Shown piece by piece: positions 12,851 through 23,054 of a stretch of 64,000 nt of DNA (the first letter of the stretch is position 1; each line of letters starts with the position of its first letter). The stretch is from Heterohyrax brucei. Taxonomy: Eukaryota > Chordata > Mammalia > Hyracoidea > Procaviidae. Where the stretch lies: assembly GCA_028571685.1 (NCBI GenBank), contig CM053141.1, positions 138,846,833-138,910,832 of the forward strand, written 5' to 3'. The notes beneath the pieces are model-generated. The model was not told the origin of the DNA. It saw only the letters and a list, made by a program, of their open reading frames with translations, and did no database searches. Both the position numbers and the translations under genes were made by a program.

Positions 12851-12993
12851 TTACCATCAAGTTAATTCTGACTCATAGTGACCCCACTGGACAGAGTAGA
12901 ACCGCCCCATAGAGTTTCCAAGGAGCTCTTGGTGGATTCAGACTGGCTACATTTGGTTAGCAGCCATAGCACTTAACCTCGATGTCACCAGAA
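12851..12993 (-). mobile_element. AfroSINE, antisense
   Basis: Typical antisense order: accatcaagttaattctgac, then agaaccgccccatagagttt, then ggttagcagccatagcactt. The A-box end is eroded (gatgtcaccagaag). It lies just beyond the 5' end of RTE copy 1. Confidence 0.9.
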
Positions 12994-15129
12994 GAACAAC
13001 CCCCCTTTTTTTTTCTGCCTCACTTGCTTTGATGCTCCTGAAATCAGTATGTTGTGTTGTGGGTAACATCTGGCTCACTAATCTCTGCTTCATTCATGGA
13101 CATAGTCCATGCTAGTTTCAACTGCCTGACGCAATTCTAGGACCTTAGAGGATGCAACTAGGGCAGCAGAACAATGCATTACAGAGTTGGTTAGTGTTTC
13201 ATAGTATGATTCTTTCAGTAGACTGTCTAGTTCTCCAGGTAAAACGTCTCTCTCTGTACTGTTATTTTAGCCTCTTCTGGTTTTAATTGAATCAGTTTAA
13301 CCACATAGCTCTTTTTGTTCAGTATATATAGAGACCACCAGTGGACTGGGTCAGGAAAACATAAAGTACCATTTGAGAATGGTACAGAGTCAGGGCCAGA
13401 GGGAGGAGGGTTAGAATGTCCCATTCTGTTTGGAAAAGAGAGGAGGATGGTCTGCCCAAACACCATGCTGCATAAATATCATGAAGGTGGGAGTGACCAC
13501 TCCGGTGGCTTGCCTCAGCTCTAGAACGGCAGGTCTCCTGCTAGAGCTGTAGTCACATCTCTGTCATTCGCTTGTGACTTCCTCAGTGGGAGAGAAAGAG
13601 GTGAAATTTTAGTTATGCTTCTAAGAATTTCATAAAATCTTAAGTGTGCCCCAGGGAACATGTTGTGTAGCTGACTTATCTGTCAGTGTAATTGGCAAGA
13701 GTAAAATTGAGAATCATGGGATTAGAAAATTACGGTTGTCTTTATTTGGACTTTATCAAGTCTCTTGACAAGTTTACTTGTATTCTTCAGGATGAGATAA
13801 AATATTTAATATATTTGAACTTTGTCAAATTAGCATAACTAATGGATGCTGATTAGTGAAGCTGGATGTCTAACAGGTATCACTGGGCTCTCGCTTTGTA
13901 TAGAAGATACAGAAGGCGGGCTAATCAAGTTTTCAGATAATATTAAATTGACGATCATAGCTAAAATGTTGGATTAGAGAATCATGGGTAAAAGCGCAGA
14001 GCACCTTCCTACACTGCTGCTGTGACAGGGTTTGGTTTTCCACTGGCTTATTTTACCCAACATCATTTCATCCCTTCAGCTCAGAAATCTTCTCCTCTCT
14101 CAGCCCTTCTGGGAAGGCATAATAATATGTAATAAATAAAAGGAGGTCAAGATTCTAAAAACTCGCCACCTTGGGTTTATTTTCTTGTAGTAAAATTGAA
14201 GGAAAATAGAATAAAACTGCCATGATTTATGGGCTGCCTTCCTTTCAGACATTTTTCGGTTGCATCTCTGTGCTGTGCCTGATGTTTATGATATAAGGTA
14301 TTAATATCTGGAAAGAAGAGCTGCTGGTGCTAATTATTCAGACCTGCTCTGACAGTGAACTAGTGAGCAACACTCATATGTCAGATCCCATCTATGTATG
14401 AAGTCCTTCAAGTAAAATAGGTGGGAATTACGAGGCACTGTGGGCTTTTGCTGTACAGATTTCACAGGAAGTCTATAGGATATATTAGTAAATCAGCAAT
14501 GATAGGGTTGCTGAAAAGCAAGCCAATACCTGTCTTATAAATGCAATCTTTTGAAAAGTCTTTGACTTCACAAATGCATCAGAGACATTAAAATGATACA
14601 GGGGAAGGAAAACAGAAGTGAGGGACCTAACTTTTCCTAACTCAGAAAGGAAAAAATTTGCCTCCTTTTCTAATTCTTCAGATTGTCAGATATGCCTTGC
14701 TTCTGGAAGCTATTTGTAAAATTAATCATTTTAACAGTATTAAACAGACTGAGTTTTTATACCTGATAAATTTTTGATGCTGAATCTTTGAAAAATGCAG
14801 TTATGTGATCTTTATTCTTAGAGAGTTTCTCCCCAGAAGCTAGTTGTTAATTTGAAGATGCCAACACATGACTAACAGTTTTATTTCAAGAGATTAATAC
14901 ACATTAAATCAACATAAGACTAACACCTCATGACCATAGTGCTTTTTGTCATCACAGAATCTAAGTTTTTTGATTCTGACAAACTGGGAGAGTTATCTCT
15001 TCTTCAGGATTAACAGTCAGTTGGTTACTTAATTTATCATCAGTCAGTTAACCTGGTAGACCCTGTTAGTTGACTACCTATCAGCCAATACCCTCTTCTT
15101 CCTTGTTAAAGAACACCACTTTTGTTCAG
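12994..15129. other. Unassigned DNA, no gene recognised
   Basis: No recognisable exon or young repeat. Overlapping open frames on both strands near 13227-13524 are short and share the same bases, so I treat them as chance. Confidence 0.5.
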
Positions 15130-15600
15130 GGAACATTATGGTCAGCCCCAGGGGGTACATTGTGATCCCATTTTGCCTCTATTTGGTTAGGAATGGGAAG
15201 TGGCCTCATTCTGGGCAATGAAATATAAGAGCAGGGATGTTGGATGAATTAGAAAGGAAGGACATCTGGAAAAAAAAATAAAAGGAGAGTGAAGTGTAGG
15301 ACCTCATCCTTTTTGTCTCTGTTAACATCTTCCCTGATTTTGAATCTGATTGTGAGAAAGCTGTGCTGTAGAGCACGGCAAGCACCTGGGATCATGAGTG
15401 GAGACCATTAACAGTGATTTAAATGGTAGAGCAGAAAGACAGAAAGAGCCTGGGTTCTTGACATCATCAGATCACCGAATCAACTGTGGACCTGCCTAGC
15501 TCTGAATGTCTTTTAAGCAAATATCAAATGCCTTGATTTAATCACTCTTGGTCATGTTTTCTGTATGTTGCTGCTGGAGTTATTTCCAACCAATACGGTA
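15130..15600 (+). mobile_element. Possible eroded ancient LTR
   Basis: The segment around aaagagcctgggttcttgac followed by a cysteine-free, purine-rich block resembles the R/U5 side of some old mammalian LTRs. There are no clear TG/CA ends and no target-site duplication. Low confidence. Confidence 0.25.
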
Positions 15601-15825
15601 AGTTAGTTAATTTGCCTGAAAATTTTCTTCTTACTATTTTTCATTTATATACAATATAAATTATTTAATTTGGTAAAGCAAAATTCCTAGGAATACATGA
15701 TAACATTAAATAACAAGGGAGAATGTATTAGAACTACTCCACAGAGGAAACTAAATAGCTTCTGTTTTTAGTCATCTGGTGACTATACCTATAATTTAAT
15801 TTGCCTATTCCATTCCCAATGTATT

Positions 15826-16800
15826 ATTTGTTGTTAGGTACCATTGAGTCTGTTCTGACTCATAGCAATCCTCCATAAAATAGAATGAAATGCTGCCCAG
15901 TCCTGTGCTACAATCATTGCTGTACTTGAGCCCAGTGTTACAGCCACTGTGTCAGTCTATCTCTTTGAGAGTCTTCTTTTTCCCTGAACCTCTACTTTAC
16001 CAAGCATGATGTCCTTCTTCACTTGCTAGTTTCTACTAATAACATGTCCAAAGTACAAAAGACACAGTCTCACTATCCTCATTTCTGAGGAGCATTCTGG
16101 CTATACTTCTTCCGTGACAGATTTGTTCATTCTTCTGGCAATCCATGGTGTATATTCAGTAGTCTTCACCAATATCATAATTCAAAGCCATCAATTTTTC
16201 TTTGGTCTTCCTTATTTATTGTCTAGCTTTTACATACACAGGAGGCAACTGAATACACCATGGCTTGGTCAGGTGCACCTTAGTCTTCAAGGTAACATCT
16301 TTACTTTTTAACACTTTTGCAGCAGATTTGCCCAATGCATTGCTTGACTTCTTGATGGCTACCTCTATGGGTGTTGATTGTGGATCCAAGTAAAATGAAA
16401 TCCTTGATGACTTCAGTATTTTCTCCATTAATCATGATGTTGCCTGCTTATTGGTCCAGTTGTAAGGACTTCTGTTTTCTTTTTGCTGAGGTATAATCTA
16501 TACTGAAGGCTATGGTCTTCAGTTTTCATCAGTGGGTACTCCAAGTCTTCCTTGTTTTCAGCAAGCAATCTGCATTATCACAAGCTGTTAATGAGTTTTT
16601 CAGGATAGATCTTGAGAAATAATTTTTGACAGTGAAGGCAATGCTCTTCCTCTGTAGATTTTCATTCCCAGCACAGTAGACCATACAATTGTTCAATTCC
16701 AAGTAGCCAATACCAGTCCATTTCAGCTTATTAATGCCTAGGCTATGTGGTCCATTTCATTTTTGACAACTTTCAATTTTCCTGGATTCCTATTATGTGC
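15826..16800 (-). mobile_element. RTE LINE copy 2, internally deleted
   Basis: Antisense. It begins with the 3' tail (tgttgttaggtaccattgag) and continues into the RT C-terminal region, readable on the minus strand at 16428-16216. Near 16604, just beyond the position of the YADD motif, the sequence jumps to the start of the endonuclease (atgctcttcctctgtagatt through tttcagcttattaatgccta). About 2 kb of the middle are missing. The junction differs from that of the short RTE derivatives at 32651 and 35449. Confidence 0.88.
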
Positions 16801-18144
16801 ATTCTACTTTGCATTAGACAGTGTCTATTGCCTCCCCCTATGAATGAGATGAGGAATATCTTCTTCAACTTCTCTTCTCTTCTCTTATTTGTTAAATTCC
16901 TTCTGTTAATTACACTGATAGCTTTAAATAAAAAAAAAATCACTCTTTGTGTGTTTATTATATAGTTTCGATTACAAAATTCACCACTTTTGTCAGTTTA
17001 TCATAATGTGGTGGCTTGCATGTTGCTGTGATAGTGGAAGGTTTGCCACTGATATTTCAAATACTAGCAGGGTGTCCCTTGGTGGACAGGTTTCAATGAG
17101 ATTCCAGAATAAGATAGCCTAGACAGATGGACATGGCAGTGTACTTCTAAGAAAATTGGCCAGTGAGAACCTTATGAATAGTAGTGGAATACGGTCTGAT
17201 AGAGTGCTGAATAATGAGCCCCTCAGTTGGAAGTCATTCAAAATACAACTGGGTAAGAGCTGCCCCCTCAAAGTGGAGTCAACCTTAACGATGTGGAAGA
17301 AGTCAAGCCTTTGAGACCTTCATTTGCTGATGTGGCAAGACTCAAAATGAGAAGAAATAGCTGCAAGCATCCATTATTAATCAGGATGTAGGAGTATGAA
17401 ACATGAATCTAGGAAAATTGGAAGTCATTAAAAGTGAAAAGGAACGCTTAAACCTCAATATTCTAAACGTTAGTGAACTGAAATGGACTGGCATTGGCCA
17501 TTCTGAATTGGACAGTCACAGAATTTTCTATGCCAGGAATGACAATTGAAGAGGAATGGTATCACTTTCATCATCAGAAAGAACATTTCAAGATCTGTCC
17601 TGTAGTACAACCCTGTCAGTGATAGGATGATATCCATACGCCTACAAGGAAGATCAGTTAATATGATTATTATTCAAGTTTATGCACCAGCTACCAAGAC
17701 CAAAGATAAAGAAACTGAAGATTTTTACCAACTTCAAGATGCATTGATAATTACTGATGATAGAAATGTGAAAGCTGGAAACAAGGAAGAGGAACTGGTA
17801 GTTAGAGAAATATGGTCTTAGTGATAGAAATGACACCAAAGAGCACAACAGAATTTTGCAAGACCAACAACTTCTTGATTGTAAATACTTTTTGTTGACA
17901 ACATAAATGGGTGACTATATATGTGAACATCACCAGATGGAATACACAGGAATAAAATTAACTACCTATGTGGAAACAGTCTAGGGAAAATTGCTCTATC
18001 ATCAGTGAGAATGAGGATAGGGGCCAACTGTGCTACAGACAGCAATTGTTCATATGCAAGTTCAAGTTAAAGATGAAGAAAATCAGAACAAGTCCACAAG
18101 AGCCAAACTATGACCTTGAGTATATCTCACCTGAATTTAGAGAC

Positions 18145-18662
18145 TGTCTTAGTTATCTAGTGCTGCTGTAACAGAAATGTCACAAGTGGATAGCTTTAGC
18201 AAAGAGAAATTTATTCTCTCACAGCATAGAAGGTCAGAAGTCTGATTTCAGGGTGTCACATCCAGGGAAAGGCTTTCTCTGTCAGGTCTGGGAAAAAGTC
18301 CCTGCCATCAGTCTTCCCCTGGTCTAGGAGCTACTAAGCCCCTGGAATCCTGGGGCCAAGGACGCCCCCTGCTTCCAGTGTTGCTTTCTTGTGATATTTA
18401 TGTCACTATGTTTCTCTGCTCGCTTTCCTCTTCTATATTTCAAAAGAGATTGGTTTAAGACAATCTAATCTTGAAGACTGACTTCTGTCTCATTAACCCA
18501 ACTACCTCCAATCCTGCCTTATTTGCATTACAGAGACAGGATTTGTGACATATAGGAAAATGACATCAGATGACAAAATGGTAGATAATCATACAATACT
18601 GGGAAACATGGCCTAGCCAAGTTGACTGATCTTTTGGGAAGGACATAATTCAAACCATGACA
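18145..18662 (-). mobile_element. Solo LTR, MaLR-like, inside RTE copy 3
   Basis: A 518-bp LTR in reverse orientation with TG...CA ends (tgtcttagttatctagtgct to caaaccatgaca). The flanks gagac (18140-18144) and gagaa (18663-18667) look like a 5-bp duplication with one change. The sequence matches the LTR at 34327-34846 along its length and the sense copies at 36326 and 40726. No internal region is present, so it is a solo LTR left by LTR-LTR recombination. Confidence 0.9.
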
Positions 18663-19308
18663 GAGAACATCTCAAGAACAGATCTGATGCATTGAACATT
18701 AATGACTGAAGACCAGACAAGATGTGAAATGACATCAAGCACTCCATATGAGAAGAAAGCAAAGAGTCATTAGAAAGACAGCAAAGAAAGACAAGCTCAA
18801 AATGAATGTCAAAAGAGACTGAAACTTGCTCTTGAGTGTAGAATAATTGAAGTGAAAGGAAGAAAAGAACCGAACACATTTCAAAGGTGACTGGAGAAAA
18901 CGAAGTAAAATATAATGAAATCTGTGAAGATCTGGAGATACAAAACTCACAAGAAAGCTTAATGTTTTTCAAGCTGTAGGAACTGAAGAAAAAAATTCAA
19001 GCCTCAAGTTGCAATACTGAAAGATTTTACAGGGACGATGTTAAATGACAAAGTAAGTATCAAAAGGAGATGGAAGGAATACACAGTCACTGTACCAAGA
19101 AGAATTGGTTGATGTTCAGCCTTTTCAGGAGGTAGCATATGATCAAAAACTGATTGTGCTGTGGAGAGGTCAAGTTACACTGAAGGTTCCAGGATTTCAC
19201 AGAATACCAATTGAGATGTTTCAACAAATGGATGCAGTGCTGAAAATGCCAAGAAATTTGAGACAGCTAACTGGCCGACTGACTAGAAAAAATATGTATT
19301 TATACCTT

Positions 19309-19825
19309 GTGGTGGTTAAGATTGTGTGTCACCTTGCCTGGGCCATGATTCTTAGTGTTTTTAACAGTTGTATAATGTGATCAATTCCCTCCTGAGATTT
19401 GATATATGATCATTCCATGATGGAATCTGCTGTGAGTAGCCAATCAGTTGAAAGAGAATTTCCTTGGGCATTTGGTCTGCATCCCAATATAAGTGGACAT
19501 TCTAGCTTTTGCCTGCCCTGGATGCTGCAGCTAGCTCCTATTCATCTGACCTGTGGTTTTTGAGACTTGAGCTAGCAGCTTACCCGACATCTTGCCTGTC
19601 TGTCTTGGGATTCGAAAATCTTCACAGCCCTGCTTTCTGTCCTACTGATCTTGGGTTAGCCAGCCCCTGTGGCTATGTTTATCAGGAGAAAACTCTGTTC
19701 TGATCCATTGACTTGGGACAGTCTAGCCTCTACAACTGTGTGAGCTGTTTCCTTGATATTAATATTTTTTCCTGTGTATTTACATACTTTACTGGTTTTG
19801 CGTCTCTAGAGAATGAAGCCTAAGA
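19309..19825 (+). mobile_element. LTR-like insertion in RTE copy 3
   Basis: About 517 bp starting tgtggtggttaagattgtgt and ending near agaatgaagcctaag. RTE RT sequence stops before it (ctggccgactgactagaaaa) and resumes after it (attccaacaaaagttgattc). The start resembles MaLR LTRs, but the body differs from the LTR at 18145, so it belongs to another family. Ends are approximate and I could not confirm a duplication. Confidence 0.75.
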
Positions 19826-21174
19826 TTTAACTATTCCAACAAAAGTTGATTCAACAGAGTGCAGAAATTATCAAAGAATGTCATTAATACTGCATGTAAG
19901 AAAAATTTTGCTTAAAATCACTCAAAAGTGTTGCAGCAATACATCCTAGGTAACTGCCAGGAAAAAGCCAGATTCAGTCGAGAATATACAACAAAGGATA
20001 TCATTGCTGATGTCAGGTGGATCATGGCTAAAAGCAGAGGTGTTTACCTCTGTTTTACTAACTATGCAGAAGCATTTGACTGTGTGGAACGTAATTAATT
20101 ATGTGTAACATTTCAAAGAGCTGGAATTTCAGAACACTAAATTGTGCTTATGAGGAACCTGTACTTAGACCAAGAAGCAGTCATTAGACTAGAACAAAGT
20201 GATACTTAACAGTTTAAAGTGAAGAAATGTGTATGTGTCAGGGTTGAATCCCTTCACCGTACTTACTAAATCTGTATACTGAGCAAATGATTCAAGAAGC
20301 TAGACTGTGAAGGAGAACAAGGCATCAGGACTGAAGGAAAACTCGTTAACAACTGTGATGTGCACATGACAAAATCTTGCTTGCTGAAAGTGAAGAAGAC
20401 TTGAAAGACTTGATGATAAACCAAAGGTCATAGCCTTTTAGTGTGAATTACAGCTTACTATGAAGAAAACAAAAATGCTCACAACTGGACCAATAAACAA
20501 CCTCATGATAAAGGAAAAAAAATCGAAGCTGTCAAGGGTTACATTTTACTTCTATCCACAATCATCAGCTGTGGAAGCAGCAATTAAAAAATCACACAAT
20601 ATCCTGCACTGGGTAAATCTGCTACAAAAGACTTCTTTAAAGTGTTGTAAAGCAAAAATGTTACTTTAAGGATTAAAGTGGACTTGTTCCAACACCGTGG
20701 TCTTTTCAGTAGGTACATCTGCCTGTGTAGGCCGGACAGTGAATAAGGAAGAGGGAAGAATTGATGGCGGTGAATTATGAGGTTGGTAAAGAATATTGAA
20801 TATACTATGGGCTTCCAGAAGAACAAAGCAAGCTGTCTTGGAAGTACAGCCAGAATACTCCTTTTGTAGAGTGAAAAATCTCTTTAAAAGATAATCTCAG
20901 AAGTGTCTGATTTACTATTCCTGTTTAGTAAATAACATAGTCCTTCAGAATTGTGGAATGGCGTTGTTTCATTGTCTTCTAACAGTATTGCAGATGAAAA
21001 TTTTTGTCAATTTCGTCTCAAATTTTGTAACTTTCTTCTTGAATCTTTTTAGCATTTTTCGTATTTGGTGTTCGATTTTGTAAGGATGGAGTTGGGAGTT
21101 TCTGTTTGTACATTTACACTACTTGATACTCAATCTTTTGTTTTTTAGCTCTGGAAAAGTTCTTCTGCTATTTG

Positions 21175-21800
21175 TTTTTGTTTTGCTTTCGTTGATATTT
21201 ACAAACCATAAAGTTCACCCTTTAAAAGTGTACAATTCACGGTTTTTGTTTTTTACAGTATAGTCACGAAGTTGTCATTCCCATCTAATTCTAGTACGTT
21301 GTTCTCACTCCAGAAGGAGCCCTGGTGGTTCAGAGGTTATGTACTTGGCTGCTAACAGAAAGGCTACTGGTTTAAACCAATGTACTGCTCCATGGGATGA
21401 AGATGTGGCAGTCTGTTTGTATAATGTTTCACAGCCTTGGGAACCTCATGAGGCAGTCCTGCTTTGTCCTCTTGGGTCACTATGAATTGGAATTGACCAG
21501 ATGACAATGGATTTCATTTTTGGTGAAAAGAAACCCTGTACCCATTACAGTCCCTCTCCATTGATTCTCATCCACTGTGTCCCTGGTAACCACTAATCTG
21601 ATTTCTGTTTCTGTGATTTTACCTATTTTGGACATTTCTTATAAATAGAATGATACAATATGTGGCCTTTTGTGTCTGGCCTCTTTAATTTAGCATAATA
21701 TTTTCAAAGTTCATACATGTTTTAGCATGTATCAAGACTTCATTCCTTTTTATAGCCAAATAATATTCCATTGTATGGCTGTGCCGCCTTTTGTTTATTC
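21175..21800 (-). mobile_element. Ancient L1M-type fragment
   Basis: Contains the characteristic series acaaaccataaagttcaccc, ccctggtaaccactaatctg, aaatagaatgatacaatatg and aataatattccattgtatgg, which is the antisense of old L1 3' sequence. Split by an AfroSINE at 21310-21527. Confidence 0.75.
21310..21527 (+). mobile_element. AfroSINE, long form
   Basis: Begins ggagccctggtggttcagag and ends gacaatggatttcatttttg. Unlike the shorter copies it includes the extra middle block gatgaagatgtggcagtctg followed by acagccttgggaacc. It is about 218 bp long, against about 160 bp for the short form at 8935. Both length forms therefore coexist here. Confidence 0.9.
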
Positions 21801-22118
21801 ATTCATCAACTACTATTTCTTTAATTACTTTCTTTGGTGTGTTTTCCCTGTTCTTTCCTTGTGAGACTTCTGTTAGCAGGATGTAGGATTTCTTGTACTG
21901 AGCCTCTGTAATTTTTAATCCTCTGAAATATATAATCTTTTGTATTTTTATTTCCTTTGTTTTCTCAACATTTTAACAGATTTCCTTGATTTATTTTCCA
22001 GCCCTTTTATTACATGTAAAAACTTTTAATCGGTCGTATTTTCAATTTCCAGTTATCTTTTTTTATAGAAGTATGTTTTCTGATTTTTTTATTATGATTA
22101 AGTGAAGGTGTACAACCC

Positions 22119-22147
22119 GACTCGACGGCACTTGGCTTGGCTTGGCA
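22119..22147 (+). mobile_element. 29-bp AfroSINE tail insertion
   Basis: The insert gactcgacggcacttggctt plus nine more bases is the extreme 3' end of an AfroSINE. It is bracketed by tacaaccc at 22111-22118 and 22148-22155. L1 copies C and the fragment at 55040 lack it at the matching place. Confidence 0.8.
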
Positions 22148-23054
22148 TACAACCCAAATCAATCTGGCATGTCTACCTATCTGTAGCTCTATCTGCTCTC
22201 CTCACCCAGTGACAGCACATTCCTCCTTTTCACTCTGTACTTCTAGTATCCCCTTAACGAGCATTTGCCCCTCCTCTGTACCCTGTCCTCTTCCCTCTAG
22301 AAAGAAACCAGTAGGACAGCCTCCTATAAATGCATAAAACCATAAAGTACACACACCATTTGCTCACACTGTGTCCCCGAGTCCAGTTCATTGTTGTCTG
22401 AAGACTTGACTTCAGTACTGGTTTCAGGTCAAGGCCAGAAGCAAGTCTAGCGGCCATGTTCCCAGGAGACCCTACAGGATGTTGGACCATCAGTTCTGGT
22501 CTTTTAGAAGAGTTCTGGAGATACACACCTCTTTTTCTCATGTTGCCTTGGGGACTGTATATTGTGTCCCCCATTACAGCTGCCTTTGGTGGTGGCCAGG
22601 CACCATCTGGTTCTTCTGTTCTCATGCTGATGCAATCTCCCATTGTTATGGGTCCTTCTGCCTACTGGGCTCATTTTTCCTTCTGTCTTTGATGTTCTCA
22701 GTCATCATCCATTCCAAATGGGTTGGGACCATTTGGTGTACCTCAGATGGCAGCTTGTTAGCTTTTAAGACCCAGACACCGCTCACCAATGTGGGGTGCA
22801 GAAGACACTCTTAGCTAAAGACTAGCTATGCCAATTGACCTCGATGTCCCCTGGAAACAAGATCCTCACATCCCTATCCTTGCTATTCTGTTCTTTGAAA
22901 TACTGAATTGAGTTTAGAAAACCTTTCAGTTTATGGTGTAGTCCAGTTATGCTAGTCTTCTTTCTACTGTGAGCTGTCACTCCCTTCACCTAACCAAATT
23001 CCTATTGACTAATCTATGAACATCCCTCTACCTGCCTCCCCACCCCTGTAGCTG

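Larger units (their letters stand above)
17400..20669 (+). pseudogene. RTE ORF copy 3, decayed
   Basis: Endonuclease-RT remnant. The endonuclease part is readable at 17627-17821 (RMISIRLQGR...IIIQVYAPAT is a BovB-clade hallmark). The palm block near 20055-20095 reads CFTNYAEAFDCVERN and is followed by a stop; the first Asp of the usual FIDYAKAFD is Asn. The second catalytic motif reads CAHD (codons 20359-20370) in place of YADD. The RT C-terminal region is open at 20460-20669. With two LTR insertions, several stops and both catalytic motifs altered, this copy cannot be active. Confidence 0.88.
16988..20875 (+). mobile_element. RTE LINE copy 3, split by two LTRs
   Basis: Sense RTE. The 5' UTR starts near tttgtcagtttatcataatg, followed by the endonuclease (17400-18144), linker, RT (from about 19105) and part of the 3' region, with homology fading near 20875 before the tail. 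Two LTRs interrupt it at 18145-18662 and 19309-19825; removing them rejoins recognisable RTE sequence at both sites. Its 5' end faces that of RTE copy 2 less than 200 bp away. Confidence 0.9.
20945..22078 (-). mobile_element. Ancient interspersed repeat, interrupted
   Basis: Two halves of one old, T-rich repeat: 20945-21174 (cattgtcttctaacagtatt...) and 21801-22078 (tatttctttaattactttct...ttttcaatttccagttatct). The order fits a well-known old mammalian repeat that I believe is L1M-related, but I will not name the family. An ancient L1 3' piece is inserted between the halves, flanked by tgctattt and tactattt. Confidence 0.55.

Noticed and set aside
18613-18972. 119-codon minus-strand open frame with hydrophobic runs
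   Set aside because: It spans the boundary of a solo LTR and antisense RTE sequence, so it is a chance frame.
22080-22090. Target-site duplication for L1 copy B
   Set aside because: Left flank gttttctga and right flank gttttga are only loosely alike and both are T-rich, so I do not claim a duplication.
22254-22643. 129-codon open frame on the minus strand
   Set aside because: It lies in the L1 copy B 3' UTR, has no known domain and is read through repeat sequence.
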